Shown here one piece after another: positions 1-11,000 of a stretch of DNA of 64,000 nucleotides. Numbering within the stretch: the first letter of the stretch is position 1; every line of letters starts with the position of its first letter. This stretch comes from Delphinus delphis (lineage: Eukaryota; Chordata; Mammalia; Artiodactyla; Delphinidae): NCBI RefSeq assembly GCF_949987515.2, contig NC_082683.1, positions 102,721,918 to 102,785,917 of the forward strand. The letters are read 5' to 3'. Below the pieces are notes generated by a model. The model was given only the letters and a program-made list of their open reading frames with translations. It made no database searches and was not told the DNA's origin. The translations under genes were made by a program, and so were the position numbers.

Positions 1-1233
1 GAGATCCAAACCAAAAATTCTACCAATGAGATCTTTATTCATTCAACAGAATATTGATTAAGCCTCTACTATGTGCCAGGAACTGTCTTCCATGGGGATA
101 GTATAGTGGTCAATAAATGTCAAATCCCTGCCTTCATAGACCTTACGGTCTAGGATAAGAGGACAGACAATAAAGAAATAGAATATACATATGTTAGATG
201 GTGATGAAGCAGACTAAGGATGATACGGAGTCTTGGGGTGGGGAGTTGCTATTTTATACAGGGTAGTTAGGGACCTCTCCAATAAGATGGTGTTTGACAA
301 AGGAGCAGGAACCTGAGGAAAATGAGAGTGAATCATGTACGTATCCGTGAGAAGGGCATTCCAGGTGGAGGGGCAGTGATTGTAAAGGCTTCAAGACAGA
401 GTTTGAGGGGCCCCAGGCAGTCCAGTTTGGCTGGAATAGAGTGATGGGGGTGGGGGGATGGGTAGGAAAGAGAAGAGCAAGGATCCAGGTCCTGCAGGGT
501 CTTACATGCTGATGTAAAGGCTGTTCTGAGTAAGATGGGAGGCCTTTGGAGTTTGTCGAGCAAGACGAGTGACACGATCTGATGTATTTTAAAGGGACTG
601 TTGGGTGGAGAATAGACTGTAGACAGTTGAGAGTGAGAGCAGAGAGACTAGTTAGAAGGCCATTGCAAAAGTCCAGGTGAGAAATCATGGTATCTCGGAC
701 TGGTGTGGTTAGCAGTGTAGGCAGAGAGCAGTGCTCAGCAGATGTATTTTGAAGGGATGGCAGATAGGATTTGCCAGTGGATTGGACGTAATGCCTGAGA
801 GGGGAGTCAAGGATGTTTCCAAGGTGACTGGCTCCACCCCCTGTAAGAGTGGATTTGGACATTCCTTTCAAAGAGATGGAGAAGACTGCAGGAGAAACAC
901 TTTGGTGCTGGTGGTCCGTTGGGCAGTGAGAATTGGAAATTGAGAGTTCTGTTTTGGACATCTTAAAGATGAGGTGCCTATGATACATCCAAGTGGAGAT
1001 GTTAAGTAAGCTCTTGGATAGAACCATATGGAGTTTGGAGCTGGAGATAAATCTAGGAGTCATCGGTATATAAAAGGTACTTAAACTCATGAGAGGATGA
1101 AATCACCTAGGAAGTGGGGGGGAAGATAAAAATGCAGGAACTAATCCTTGGAGCTCTTAAATGTGTAGAGACTGGAGAGATGAGGAACCAGAGGAAGGAA
1201 GTCAATGAGATAAGTGATTAAGGAGAGTGATGC

Positions 1234-1618
1234 GGGACTTCCCTGGTGATGCAGTGCATAAGAATCTGCCTGCCAGTGCAGGGGACACGGGTTCAATCCC
1301 TGGTCTGGGAAGATCCCACATGCCACGGAGCAACTAAGCCCGTGCACCACAACTACTGAGCATGTGCTCTAGATCCCGCGAGCCACAACTACTGAGCCCT
1401 TGTGCCACAACTACTGAAGCCCACGTGCCTAGAACCTGTGCTCCACAACCACAACAAGAGAAGCCACCGCAATGAGAGGCCCGCGCACTGCAACAAAGAG
1501 TAGACCCGCTCAGCGCAACTAGAGAAAGCCCGTGCACAGCAACAAAGACCCAAGGCAGCCATAAATAAATAAATAGATAGATAGATAGATAAATAAATAA
1601 ATTTTTTTAAAAAGAAGA
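1234..1618 (+). mobile_element. CHR-type SINE, long form
   Basis: The element starts GGGACTTCCCTGGTGATGCA, has the box B-like GGGTTCAATCCCTGG, and ends in an (AAAT)/(AGAT) tail. A target-site duplication AGAGTGATGC flanks it at 1224-1233 and 1619-1628. It sits inside the L2 of this region. Confidence 0.93.
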
Positions 1619-1919
1619 AGAGTGATGCCAGATAAACCAAGTGAAGAAGATCTTTCTTGGAGGGGAAAGTGATCACCTGTGTTAAATGCTGTTGATAGGT
1701 CAAAGAGGATAAAGGTCAAGAACTGACCATTGGATTCCATAACATGGATATTACAGGTGACCTTTACAAGAGCTGTTTCAGTGGAGTGGTGAGGATTAAA
1801 GACTGGGTTAGATCCAAGAGAGAATTCAAGGAGGGGAAGTAGAGATAGCAAACAATTTTTTTTTGAGGTCTTTTTAAAGGGAAGCAGAAAAACGGAGCAG
1901 CTGTCAGAGGGGGATGAAA

Positions 1920-2290
1920 AAATTCTTATGGACTGATCTGTGTTCCCTGCAAATTCGTAGATTGAAGTCCTAGCCCCCAATGTGACTGTATTTGGAGACA
2001 GGGCCTTTAAGGAGATAATTAAGGTTAAATGAGATCATATGGGTGAACCCTAATTCAGTAGGATTGGTGTCAATAAGAAGAGGGAGAGACATCAGGGATG
2101 CATGTGCAGAAAAAAGGCCATGTGATGACACAGGAGAAGGTGGCCATCTGCAAGCCAGGGAGAGGCCTCAGGAGAAACCAACCCCACTGGCACCTTGGAC
2201 TTCCAGCCTCCAGAACTGTGAGAAAAGAAATTTCTGTTGTTCAAACCACCCAGTCTGTGGTATTCTATATGGCAGCCCTAGAAGTCTCAT
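1920..2290 (+). mobile_element. MLT1-like LTR (ERVL-MaLR)
   Basis: Typical MLT1 phrases are present: GACTGATCTGTGTTCCC at the start, AATGTGACTGTATTTGGAGA, and CCAGAACTGTGAGAAA near the end. It lies inside the L2, which resumes at about 2290. No coding part remains. Confidence 0.75.
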
Positions 2291-3291
2291 ATAAAAATCA
2301 AGGGAAATTTGTTTTTTAAGATAGGGAATATTGTAGCATGTTTATTTTCTGAAATTAGCAATCCAGTAGAGGGGGAAATTACTGGAGCAACGTTCCTGGG
2401 CTGTAGAGATGGAATGAGAGCTCATATAAAAGTTTGCTTTTGATAGGCATATAGGTAGATTTGTAGATATGGTGGGAAGGTCAGGAAATTCTCTTCGGAA
2501 TTCTTCTGTTTTCTTGGTGAAATAGGAAGCAAGATCATAAGTGGGGAGGGGAAGTGCAGTACAAATTGCAATTTGAGGAGAAGAAAGTAGGAAATACAAT
2601 TGTCTAGAAGATTGGAGAATAAATGGACTAGAGACATGTCAGACTACCGGGCACTGCTAAGAGCCCATCAAGATCAGTGGTCATAGATTTAAAGGGAGAC
2701 TAGTCGTCATACATTCGTGTTCTTCTCCAGGATCATTCAGTTGGGTTAGATGGAGATCTGGATCTCATCTGGGCTTTTGCCAAGCAAAAAGGACAGGGAG
2801 AGACTACATGCAAGAGTGTGATGATGCTCTGTACAGTCTAAACTGAGTGAGGATGAAGGAAAGGACATGAGGCTGGGGAGGGTAATAGTGGGAAGGTGGT
2901 CACTGCACTGGGGATTCTAGGGAGGTAGAAGAATTAGTAGAGTCAGGTGGGTGAGCTGGAAAGGTGGGAGGTCATGGTTGCAGGATGCTTGAAATTGAGG
3001 TTATGCAGAGGGATCAGCTGGAATCGAGGTCTAGGGTATGACTGACTGCTGCGTGAGGGAAAAAAGAACCTTAGAGTCATGGAGTTAAGATGTCTTCGTG
3101 GCTATTGAATTACTCTAAGACTGATGAGGAGGAGTACTGGAGTAGCAGCAAGTTTGGTGCTAAAATCTTCAAGGAAGCAGGGGGAATGACTCGGGGCTCT
3201 GTGGATGGCTGAACCACGTGGGGTAACAGCTTGCATAAAGGCCTGAGCTTCAAGGCTGGCCTTTTTTAAAGGAGGCGGAATAATGGTCTAG

Positions 3292-3501
3292 GACGGGATT
3301 TCTCCACAGCAGCGCTATTAACACTTCACACTGAATAATTCTTCGTTGTGGGAAGCTGGCCAGAACTGAGCATAAGCAGCATTTCTGACTTCTACCCAAG
3401 AGATGCTAGTGGCACTCTGCCCCCAGCTGTGGCAAGGAAAAATGCCTGAGACTTTACTAAACATCCTTGGGGGACAAATTCACATCAGTTGATAACCACT
3501 G
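3292..3501 (-). mobile_element. MER20 (hAT-Charlie DNA transposon)
   Basis: Read in reverse, the segment begins CAGTGGTTATCAACTGATGT and ends near GCGCTGCTGTGGAGAAATCC, following the MER20 consensus with the diagnostic AATTATTC and TGTCACAACT-type blocks altered. It is diverged and non-autonomous. Confidence 0.75.
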
Positions 3502-4261
3502 ATCTTAAAGCAGCAGTGCTGAGCTAAAGGACTCCTACCTGACCTCTGGGCCCAGTGATTATGAGGAGTGAGGAAGAGCAAATAATAATTTCAGAGGGTA
3601 ATACATGCTGAGTTTTTGCTATATAAGAAACCAAGTGTCCCAGAAGAACACACAAACTATATACAGTGAAGACCACGGCAGGGCTGGGGCACCAGTGCTG
3701 TGTACTTCCTCTCCCAAGAATCCTCTTCAGTTAAGCAGGCATGCTCTAGGAGTCAAAGCTTCTAGTTAACTTCCTAGGTATACAGGCAAAACTGAAGACG
3801 GTTCTTTAAAAGACAAAGAGGGTGAGAGATGTGAGGACGAGGAAGGTATCTGGATCGCCTGGCATGAGTACATCTGCAAGGAATTTATGAGGTCCTATTT
3901 CAGCAGCATTCCCCTTTATTTACTGAATACGTGTCTGCCCCTGACCACACAGTGATCTTCTAGGCTCTGGGGTTACGAGATGAACATGGTGTAGAGGGGA
4001 AGTGGCGGACCTCCACCTAAACAGCAATATCACATTATAATCCATTTAAAGTGTGCTAGCAACAAGTGGATACGAGGAAAGGAGGTTTTTATTCTCTGAG
4101 GGAAATATCTAACACGTAGCTCAGGGAGAAATAAGAACGTTATACATCAAAAAGTGAGGAACTAAATTACCCCCGTGAGCGCTAAATTCCAATGGCATGG
4201 GTACCTCCATGTCTGTACAAAACAGAAAGGAGCCTCCTTGGTACAGAAAGGACATTTTTTT
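3502..4261. other. Non-coding stretch between MER20 and the TRIM45 3' end
   Basis: No open frame of note, RNA gene or clear repeat was recognised. In human, TTF2 lies on this side of TRIM45, but none of its sequence was recognised here. Confidence 0.5.
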
Positions 4262-4920
4262 TTTGGAGGGGGTGATACAAAGTTTATTCAATTAGATTTT
4301 TCTGTTTACAACTGAGATCACATCTACATACTATATTGCTAGTCTACATGAGTACAGTTTTTCTAACAAGTTTATTAGACTTACAGTGAATGGGCTCAGT
4401 CATACAAAAACATGCACACACTGACACTGTTAAAACAGTAATGCATACATTATACTCCTCCTATAAAGCCAGCTTTGATTAACAACTGCTAGTTTCAAAG
4501 ATCTGTCTGCTTTTGAAGATGAACTAAGATAGACACTATGATTCTCGAATCTATTTTAGCCATTTTGTACAGTCGCTCTCCTACTGGACTACAGTATATA
4601 TGTTTTAAAAGGACACTAACGAGGGGCACCATCTGGTATTAACTTTAACCAGACAGCTGACTGCCTCCCCTCCCCCAAAGACCTTTGGCCACGAAGAAGA
4701 GAAACGTAGCGTGAAGAAGAGAAACGTAGCGTGGTCTCTGGTGCTCGACCACCTGGACGTACAATCAGTGAGTAACTCACAAAAAGGTACTTGGACTCGA
4801 GGGTATAACATAAGGCACTTTGTTTTTAATTCCATCAGTTTCTTCAGAATTAAGGTCAGGGGTTCTCTGGTGATCTGAAGCCGTGCTGGCCTCAGCTACG
4901 ACCACAGACCCAGGAAGCCG
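4262..4920 (-). other. TRIM45: TRIM45 3' untranslated region with poly(A) signal
   Basis: Downstream of the stop, the minus strand has AATAAA at 4288-4283, about 20 bases before a poly(T) run on the plus strand near 4253-4263. This gives a 3' UTR of about 640-660 nt. The end is inferred from the signal alone. A 20-bp tandem duplication lies inside it at 4694-4733. Confidence 0.6.
4694..4733. repeat. 20-bp perfect tandem duplication in the TRIM45 3' UTR
   Basis: The unit GAAGAAGAGAAACGTAGCGT occurs twice head to tail with no mismatch. It lies in sequence that otherwise looks unique, so it is probably a recent local duplication or a small VNTR. Confidence 0.85.
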
Positions 4921-5069
4921 TCAGAGGGCCACCGTCCTCAGTACACTCCTCGCTGCGCTCTGCCCACCTGCCCATGCGCATTCTGACTTCTCAGTAAACT
5001 TCCCACAGCACGACCAGTGGGGGCGCCCCGGGTGGCCTTTGTGTCCGTGGCCACAGCCTAGGTACCCAC
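4921..5069 (-). CDS. TRIM45: TRIM45 coding exon 6: Cys/His-rich C-terminus and stop codon
   Basis: The 149-nt exon follows an ATGCAG acceptor at 5070-5072. It encodes GGYLGCGHGHKGHPGRPHWS, then CCGKFTEKSECAWAG and the last residues VLRTVAL, followed by TGA at 4921-4923. The C-terminus is nearly the same as human TRIM45, which also ends LLRTVAL. The run of His, Gly and Cys suggests a metal-binding tail, but I know of no named fold for it. Confidence 0.95.
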
Positions 5070-8000
5070 CTGCATGGTTCAAAGAGAAGAGGGGAGAACC
5101 ACCATTAGAGGAAAGTCCAGCAGTTACCACGGAAATTAATGCTTCTGGCGACATTCAGACTCATGGACGTGAAAATGTCTAATAAAAACCCAGAGAGAGG
5201 AACAAGCTATTCGGTGCCTCTGTAGTCAGGGGAACTCTCAAGACTGATGACAGCAAATCAATCAAGGTTAGCTGAAGTTCTAAGAAGAGTGTTATTTTAA
5301 CACTGCTAACTCAAGGAGAAGAACTGGTTTGGATTTTAACTGTAACATAATCTAGATGAAAGGGAAGTGCAGAGTGGTGGAAATAAACAAAATAGATCCT
5401 GAAGTGTTTATATGAGAGTTTACAAGAGCCTATCTTAAGGCCCACCATTGGAGTAAGGATACCACAGAATACTGAAAATAATTAGATCTCTTGCCTGAGC
5501 TGACCCTCTTGCCCACCCACCCTGCCCCCAAGAAAAGAGCCAGACCTGGTTCAGTTAATTTATTCATCTGTTCTCCCATCCCTGCCTTGTTTAAATTTCT
5601 CTAAGGTTTTAAAAGGAACGGAGCGGGTTTACATCTTTGACACTGCTCAGGCTGTTGGAAAGGGTACAGGCTGAAATCGAGCATTCTGGGAGAAGCACAG
5701 GGCTCCTAGGATTAGTGAACTGTATCAAAACTAAAAAACTCAGAACTTTGCAGCTTGCTATTTCAGTTTCCAGAACAAGAAGCTTTAAATGAAACTTTTA
5801 GAACTGTGATATATTTATACACACAGACTGCATTCCTAGAAACAAAGCCTAAGTCTGAACACCCCGAAGCTGGTCGCTGTGGTAGTTGATCCCGCCGCCA
5901 GGAGACAGCAGCAGAGGGAGAGCGAGGGCTTTCAGGAGCGACTGGTTCTCCTTACCCGGCATGGTGCCTCCACATGCGCAGCGAGCAGTCTTCTGGCCTC
6001 CGCTGGAGCAGAACGTGCAGCAGTGAAACACGCCTGGGTGTGAGCGGTGCCGTTTCCTCACGGTCACAGCGAATGGTGAGCCCTTCAATGTTCAGACCAA
6101 GAGCAAAGAACAGCACCTGTGAGTCAACAGGGGTGTGCCGAGCGTCACACATACTAAACGGAGTGTAAGTCGCAGGGCCTGTCCCTGGAGGGACGAGGAC
6201 AGCAGGAGCGAAACAGCGACTGGGGGACAGCAGCCAGCTGGGCGCTGAGCTGGATGGGGCCAGATACAAATGCAGTGAGGGGGGGAGTTAAGGAATCCGT
6301 GCTGCTCTCCCAGCATGCATACCACCTGATGCACTAGGAAACCCAACTGTGCTTTCAGGTCACTGACCTTGGTCTCTATCTCCTCCATTCCTGAGCAAGC
6401 TTGGGTAACTATAGAGCACACAACCACAAGGTGAGGACATCTGTGGTCCTTTCTCCAGTTTCTCGGCCACACACCCCCTCCCCTCAGATGCTGAGCCAGC
6501 TCCTCTCCTTCCATCCCTCCATCCTGGACACAACTGTTTACCCATCCCCTTTACTCTGGGTTGGTGACGATAGATGGAAGGGAGGAAGGTTAAAAGCCTG
6601 TGGTTAATAATTCTCAGATTGGGCTTCCCTGGTGGCACAGTGGTTGGGAGTCCGCCTGCTGATGCAGGGGACGCGGGTTTGTGCCCCCGTCCGGGAGGAT
6701 CCCACGTGCCGTGGAGCGGCTGGGCCCGTGAGCCATGGCTGGCTGCTGGGCCTGCACGTCCAGAGCCCGTGCTCCGCAACAGGAGAGGCCACGGCAGTGA
6801 GAGGCCCGCATACCGCAAAAAAAAAAAAAAAAAAAAATCTCAGATTAGAAACTCTCCTGCCTCTTTTCCTTCAAGGATAACTTCCATTCTCCAATTTCTA
6901 CCCTATGTTAAACAGTAAATATTTAATAACTGTTGTTATGTGCCTATCCGTGCATGAGAACCACACGTTCTGCAAAAGCACAAAGCAGAGAGGCTGGCAC
7001 CTTAGAAGCCTTTCAAATGTTAAATCTCTCTTCCTTTAAAGAGTTTACAATCTGTTTTAAAAACAACCTGGAGTTCAAAGCTATGGGTTCAAATTATGAT
7101 TTTTCCACACAGGTACTGTGTATTGTGGCAAGTTTGTTTTCTCGGTCCAGTTGGATGATGATCCTTATGCCTCAGTGATTTGGAGGAAAAGTGAAATAAT
7201 GTTTGTAAAAACACCTAACCCGGCTTCCCTGGTGGCGCAGTGGTTGAGAGTCTACCTGCCAATGCAGGGGACACGGGTTCGAGCCCTGGTCCGGGAGGAT
7301 CTCACATGCCGCGCAGCGGCTGGGCCCATGTGCCGCAACTACTGAGTCCATGCGCCACAACTACTGAGCCTGCGCGCCACGGCTATCAAAGCCCGTGTGC
7401 CTAGAGCCCGTGCTCTGCAATGGGAGAAGCCACTGCGATAAGAGGCCCGCGTACCACAATGAGGAGTAGCCCCCACTCACCACAACTAGAGAAAGACCGT
7501 GCGGAGCAATGAGGACCCAATGCAGCCAAAATAAATAGATAAATAAATTTACAAATAAATAATTAATAAATTTAAAAAAAACACCTAACCCGTCTGACAT
7601 CCTGTAATTAGGCAAAAGCAGCAAGTGGCTATTGAATATGAGTCTTCCTGTGGCACAGACCACAAGCCTAACACATCATGATGCTCTATGGTGTTTTATT
7701 GTCCTTGTCAGTGTTGATTTCTGGTTGGGGGAAACCTCTGACAGCTCGAATGTCAGCAGAGATTCTGCTGGACGTGTTGAGTATTACCCACTTTTTAAAA
7801 ATTCATAATCTCTACACCAGAAAGTGTTACATGTATCTATGGAGGTAACAGACAAGCATATACGTATAAACAGAGTAGAGTATTATCTGGGCAGATGGTT
7901 AGGCAGAGAGATGACTGGTCAGTCAAGAAGAGAGGGCATAACTCTCCCAATGGTGTTCCAGTAAGTCCATGTCTGGTCATAGCCTGAAAAAGCTGGAATA

Positions 8001-11000
8001 TCCTGACCTAGATTATATTGCTCAAACGTGTGTATGCTTGCCCGCTGGTAGATTGGCCCCTCTGATCAAGGCATCTTTCCCAAATTAAGAATTCCAACAA
8101 ACTGGGAGAATGATAAAATACAAGCACAACTGCCAGGAGGTAAAGTAGGGATAGAGAATTCTTAATCGTCACCAGCATCCTCTCGTAAGGATAAGAGCTG
8201 CAAAATCTGGGCCATTTCTAAAGTGAGATGAAATAAGAAAGAAGAGAATCCTGTTCAAGGCCTCTATACAGCTGATCCTGTGAGAAATGTCTCCACATCC
8301 TAAGATGACAAAACCCAGGGGGGCCAGGGTGAAAGGAGGTCAGGGAAGCACAGGTAAGGTCTCACTCACCTGCACGTGTTGTTCCTTGACACAGACGAAC
8401 ACAGTATAGATGCCAGGTTCCTTGGGGGTATAGGAAACGTAGTATGTCCCATCCTTGTTATCGTGGACCATCGTTTTGACTGGACTGGATGGAGGTGAGA
8501 GTTCAAAAATATCACTCATTCTCACAAGCCTGCTTCAGTTGCCCACTATTTTAGGATGTAAGCTCTACACCAGCGGTCCCCAACCTTTTTGGCACCAGGG
8601 ACTGGTTTCGTGGAAGACAATTTTTCCACGGATGGGGGGATGGTTCGGGCGGTAAAGCGAGCGCTGGGGAGCAGCAGATGAAGCTTCACTTGCTCACCCG
8701 CCGCTCACCTCCTGCTGTGCGGCCCGGTTCCTAACGGGGCTGCAGACCCCTGCTCTACACCATAAATCCAGTATTAATTTTAAAGGTCCCCCAGGCAGGA
8801 TGTATCTTCTACTTGTCTCGGAAATTAATTTTACAACAGAAGGTAAGCAACATAAATGCTGATTTAATCTGATGTTCTGACGAATTCCTTGAAAGCGTCA
8901 CTGTGTTCTCTCCCCTCAGCTTCTGTTGCACCCTCCTGCCCTTCGTCCTCCCTCCTCCCTCCTCCCTCCTCTAATTCCAGAGACGTATAACTTTGCTCCC
9001 AGAACAGTTTAGTAGCAAAGTGAGGCTGAATTTTGAGAAGGGCGCCATTCAGTCTAACACGGAATATTTTTCAGTCTATTTGAAGCTTGGGATGAAGGCA
9101 GTCTGAGGGGCAGATCAGACCTTTGGGAGAGAATTGAATACAGGCCTAAAACCCACACAAGGAAACACATCTGGTCCACTTGGTCCTATTGCACTTTTCA
9201 ATGGCATCATGGGGAGGTAGGCTGGAACTACTGCAGTTACATACAGCCCCACTACTGCAAAGGACCTCGGGTTTCCAGTCGCATCACCGCGCATTACCTG
9301 TGACGCCTGAGTGTATAATACAAACCTGTCTTTGTTATCTTTAGGGACTACTGCGACTTGAATGGTCTCTCCTCCCCTGCCCATGCTCTCTCCTGCTGCA
9401 TCCTTACAAATGACGGTGAAAGAGACTGTCTGTTTCTCGCGGGCTCTGTGGAGATCTGCGGAAGATAAACACTCCATCCTCACCTCAAAGGCCAACTGCG
9501 GTGACTGTATCCCCAGATCAGACACCATCTTGCCTTTTCTCTTTAGAACAAAAGGTTGTGTTTCCAGTTTCCTCCCTTTCTTTTCTCCCAGGCATACCTC
9601 TTGGGAGTCGCTCCCGGTGAGCCTGCTTCTGTCTCAGCCAGCAGCTGCTCTTGGATCATATAGGATCCTGGACCTTAATTTCAGCCTTAAGGAAGCTTTG
9701 AAAATACTCAGGTTTGATGTATGTATTCAGAGAAAAAAACCTCTGGACGCCGTGAGAGAGGCTGGTAACCCCAAACTACCCTCTCTGAGCTGCAGATCCT
9801 GCTGGAAGAGGCAGGGGGTACAGGGTGACCACCTGGGACTCTTCATGCTGTGAAGTCCTCCACAGCGGGGTAGCCGTGCCATGGTGTTGGGGGCATATTC
9901 AACAGCTACAGCCTCTGGTCCGGAAGTCAGATGAAACAGGCTTCTTAACCTGGGGTTCGGGAACTACTATGAGGCCTTACGAAGGGTCTAAGAATCTCCT
10001 GAAATTGTATGCCCAAATTAATGGGTGTTTCTTGGGGACAGATCATTCTCAAAGGGATCTGTGACCCCCGAACAGGTAAGAATTCCTGTGCCAGTTAGGA
10101 TGACTCTACAGTAGAGTCTTCCTGTGAGGACTGATCTGTGAAATATATGTTTGATCAATGTGGTCAAAAGAAATTGTTTTTCCCCTCTACTGACTGAAAT
10201 GCCTACCGTTTTCCTTCAAATGCCAACACGTGGCTTACATGAACCAAAAAGGGCATAGAAGAAAGCAAACCATAATCCTGTCATCCTCACTCCTCAGAAA
10301 CTGTCTTCAGAACTTGGTCCAAGCCATCCTCTCTGAACAGGCAGGATTCTGCCCTGCCCTGAGGCCTATGCTGTTATCTCCTATGGGCACTGCCTCTGTC
10401 CTGTCATCTGAGAGAAACAGCATGATCCTTGAGTTCCTTGGTAGTTACTACTTTTCTCCACTGGAAAAGGGTCAAGCTTCACCCCTGTAGGGATCTTAAC
10501 TGTACCCTGACCAGAACAAATCAGAAAGAAAAGGACAAGGGTGGGGTCACCGTCCATCGGATCCATATGTCTCCCTCCCTAGCTAAATGAAGGCCATGGC
10601 TGGAAAAGCCACATGTCTTTAACACCATGTCCTGTCCACTGTCCTCTCAACGCCAGTGGGAAATGCCTTCCTACCTTCCCCTTGAAGGACACATTTGGCT
10701 GGATCGACCTCTTTGGTATTGATGGCCCCATAAACTTCATAGCCACGGCACAGGCCTGCTTTCTCCTTAGGAGAGAAGGTGATCTTCTCGTTCACTCCAG
10801 GACGGGCACTGTATGCCACTTTGTTCAACTTTGTGAGCCGTTCCAGGACCACCCCTTTGGTGATGAGGATCTCCAGGTCGGAGCCACTGGTCAGCAAGTG
10901 CTCGGTGAACTCCACTCCGGTCCGCATGTCTGCCAGCAGCTGCTCCAGCTGTGCCTTCTGCAGCTGCAGGGAGTTCTCCTTCTGGATCCGGATGGCTTCC

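Larger units (their letters stand above)
25..3290 (-). repeat. Long L2 LINE, antisense to the plus strand, interrupted twice
   Basis: The left end is the L2 3' terminus in reverse (ATTCAACA... CTACTATGTGCCAGGAACTG). Minus-strand translation in broken frames gives reverse-transcriptase pieces known from L2, such as HHSTETALVKVT, FDLSTAFNTGDH, ISTWMYHRHL and MSKTELSI. The element continues beyond the CHR SINE (1234-1618) and the MLT1-like LTR (about 1920-2290) to about 3.2 kb. It has many stops and is long dead. The part after 2700 is less certain. Confidence 0.75.

Noticed and set aside
254..1090. 278-codon minus-strand open frame
   Set aside because: It holds L2 reverse-transcriptase pieces, not a host gene.
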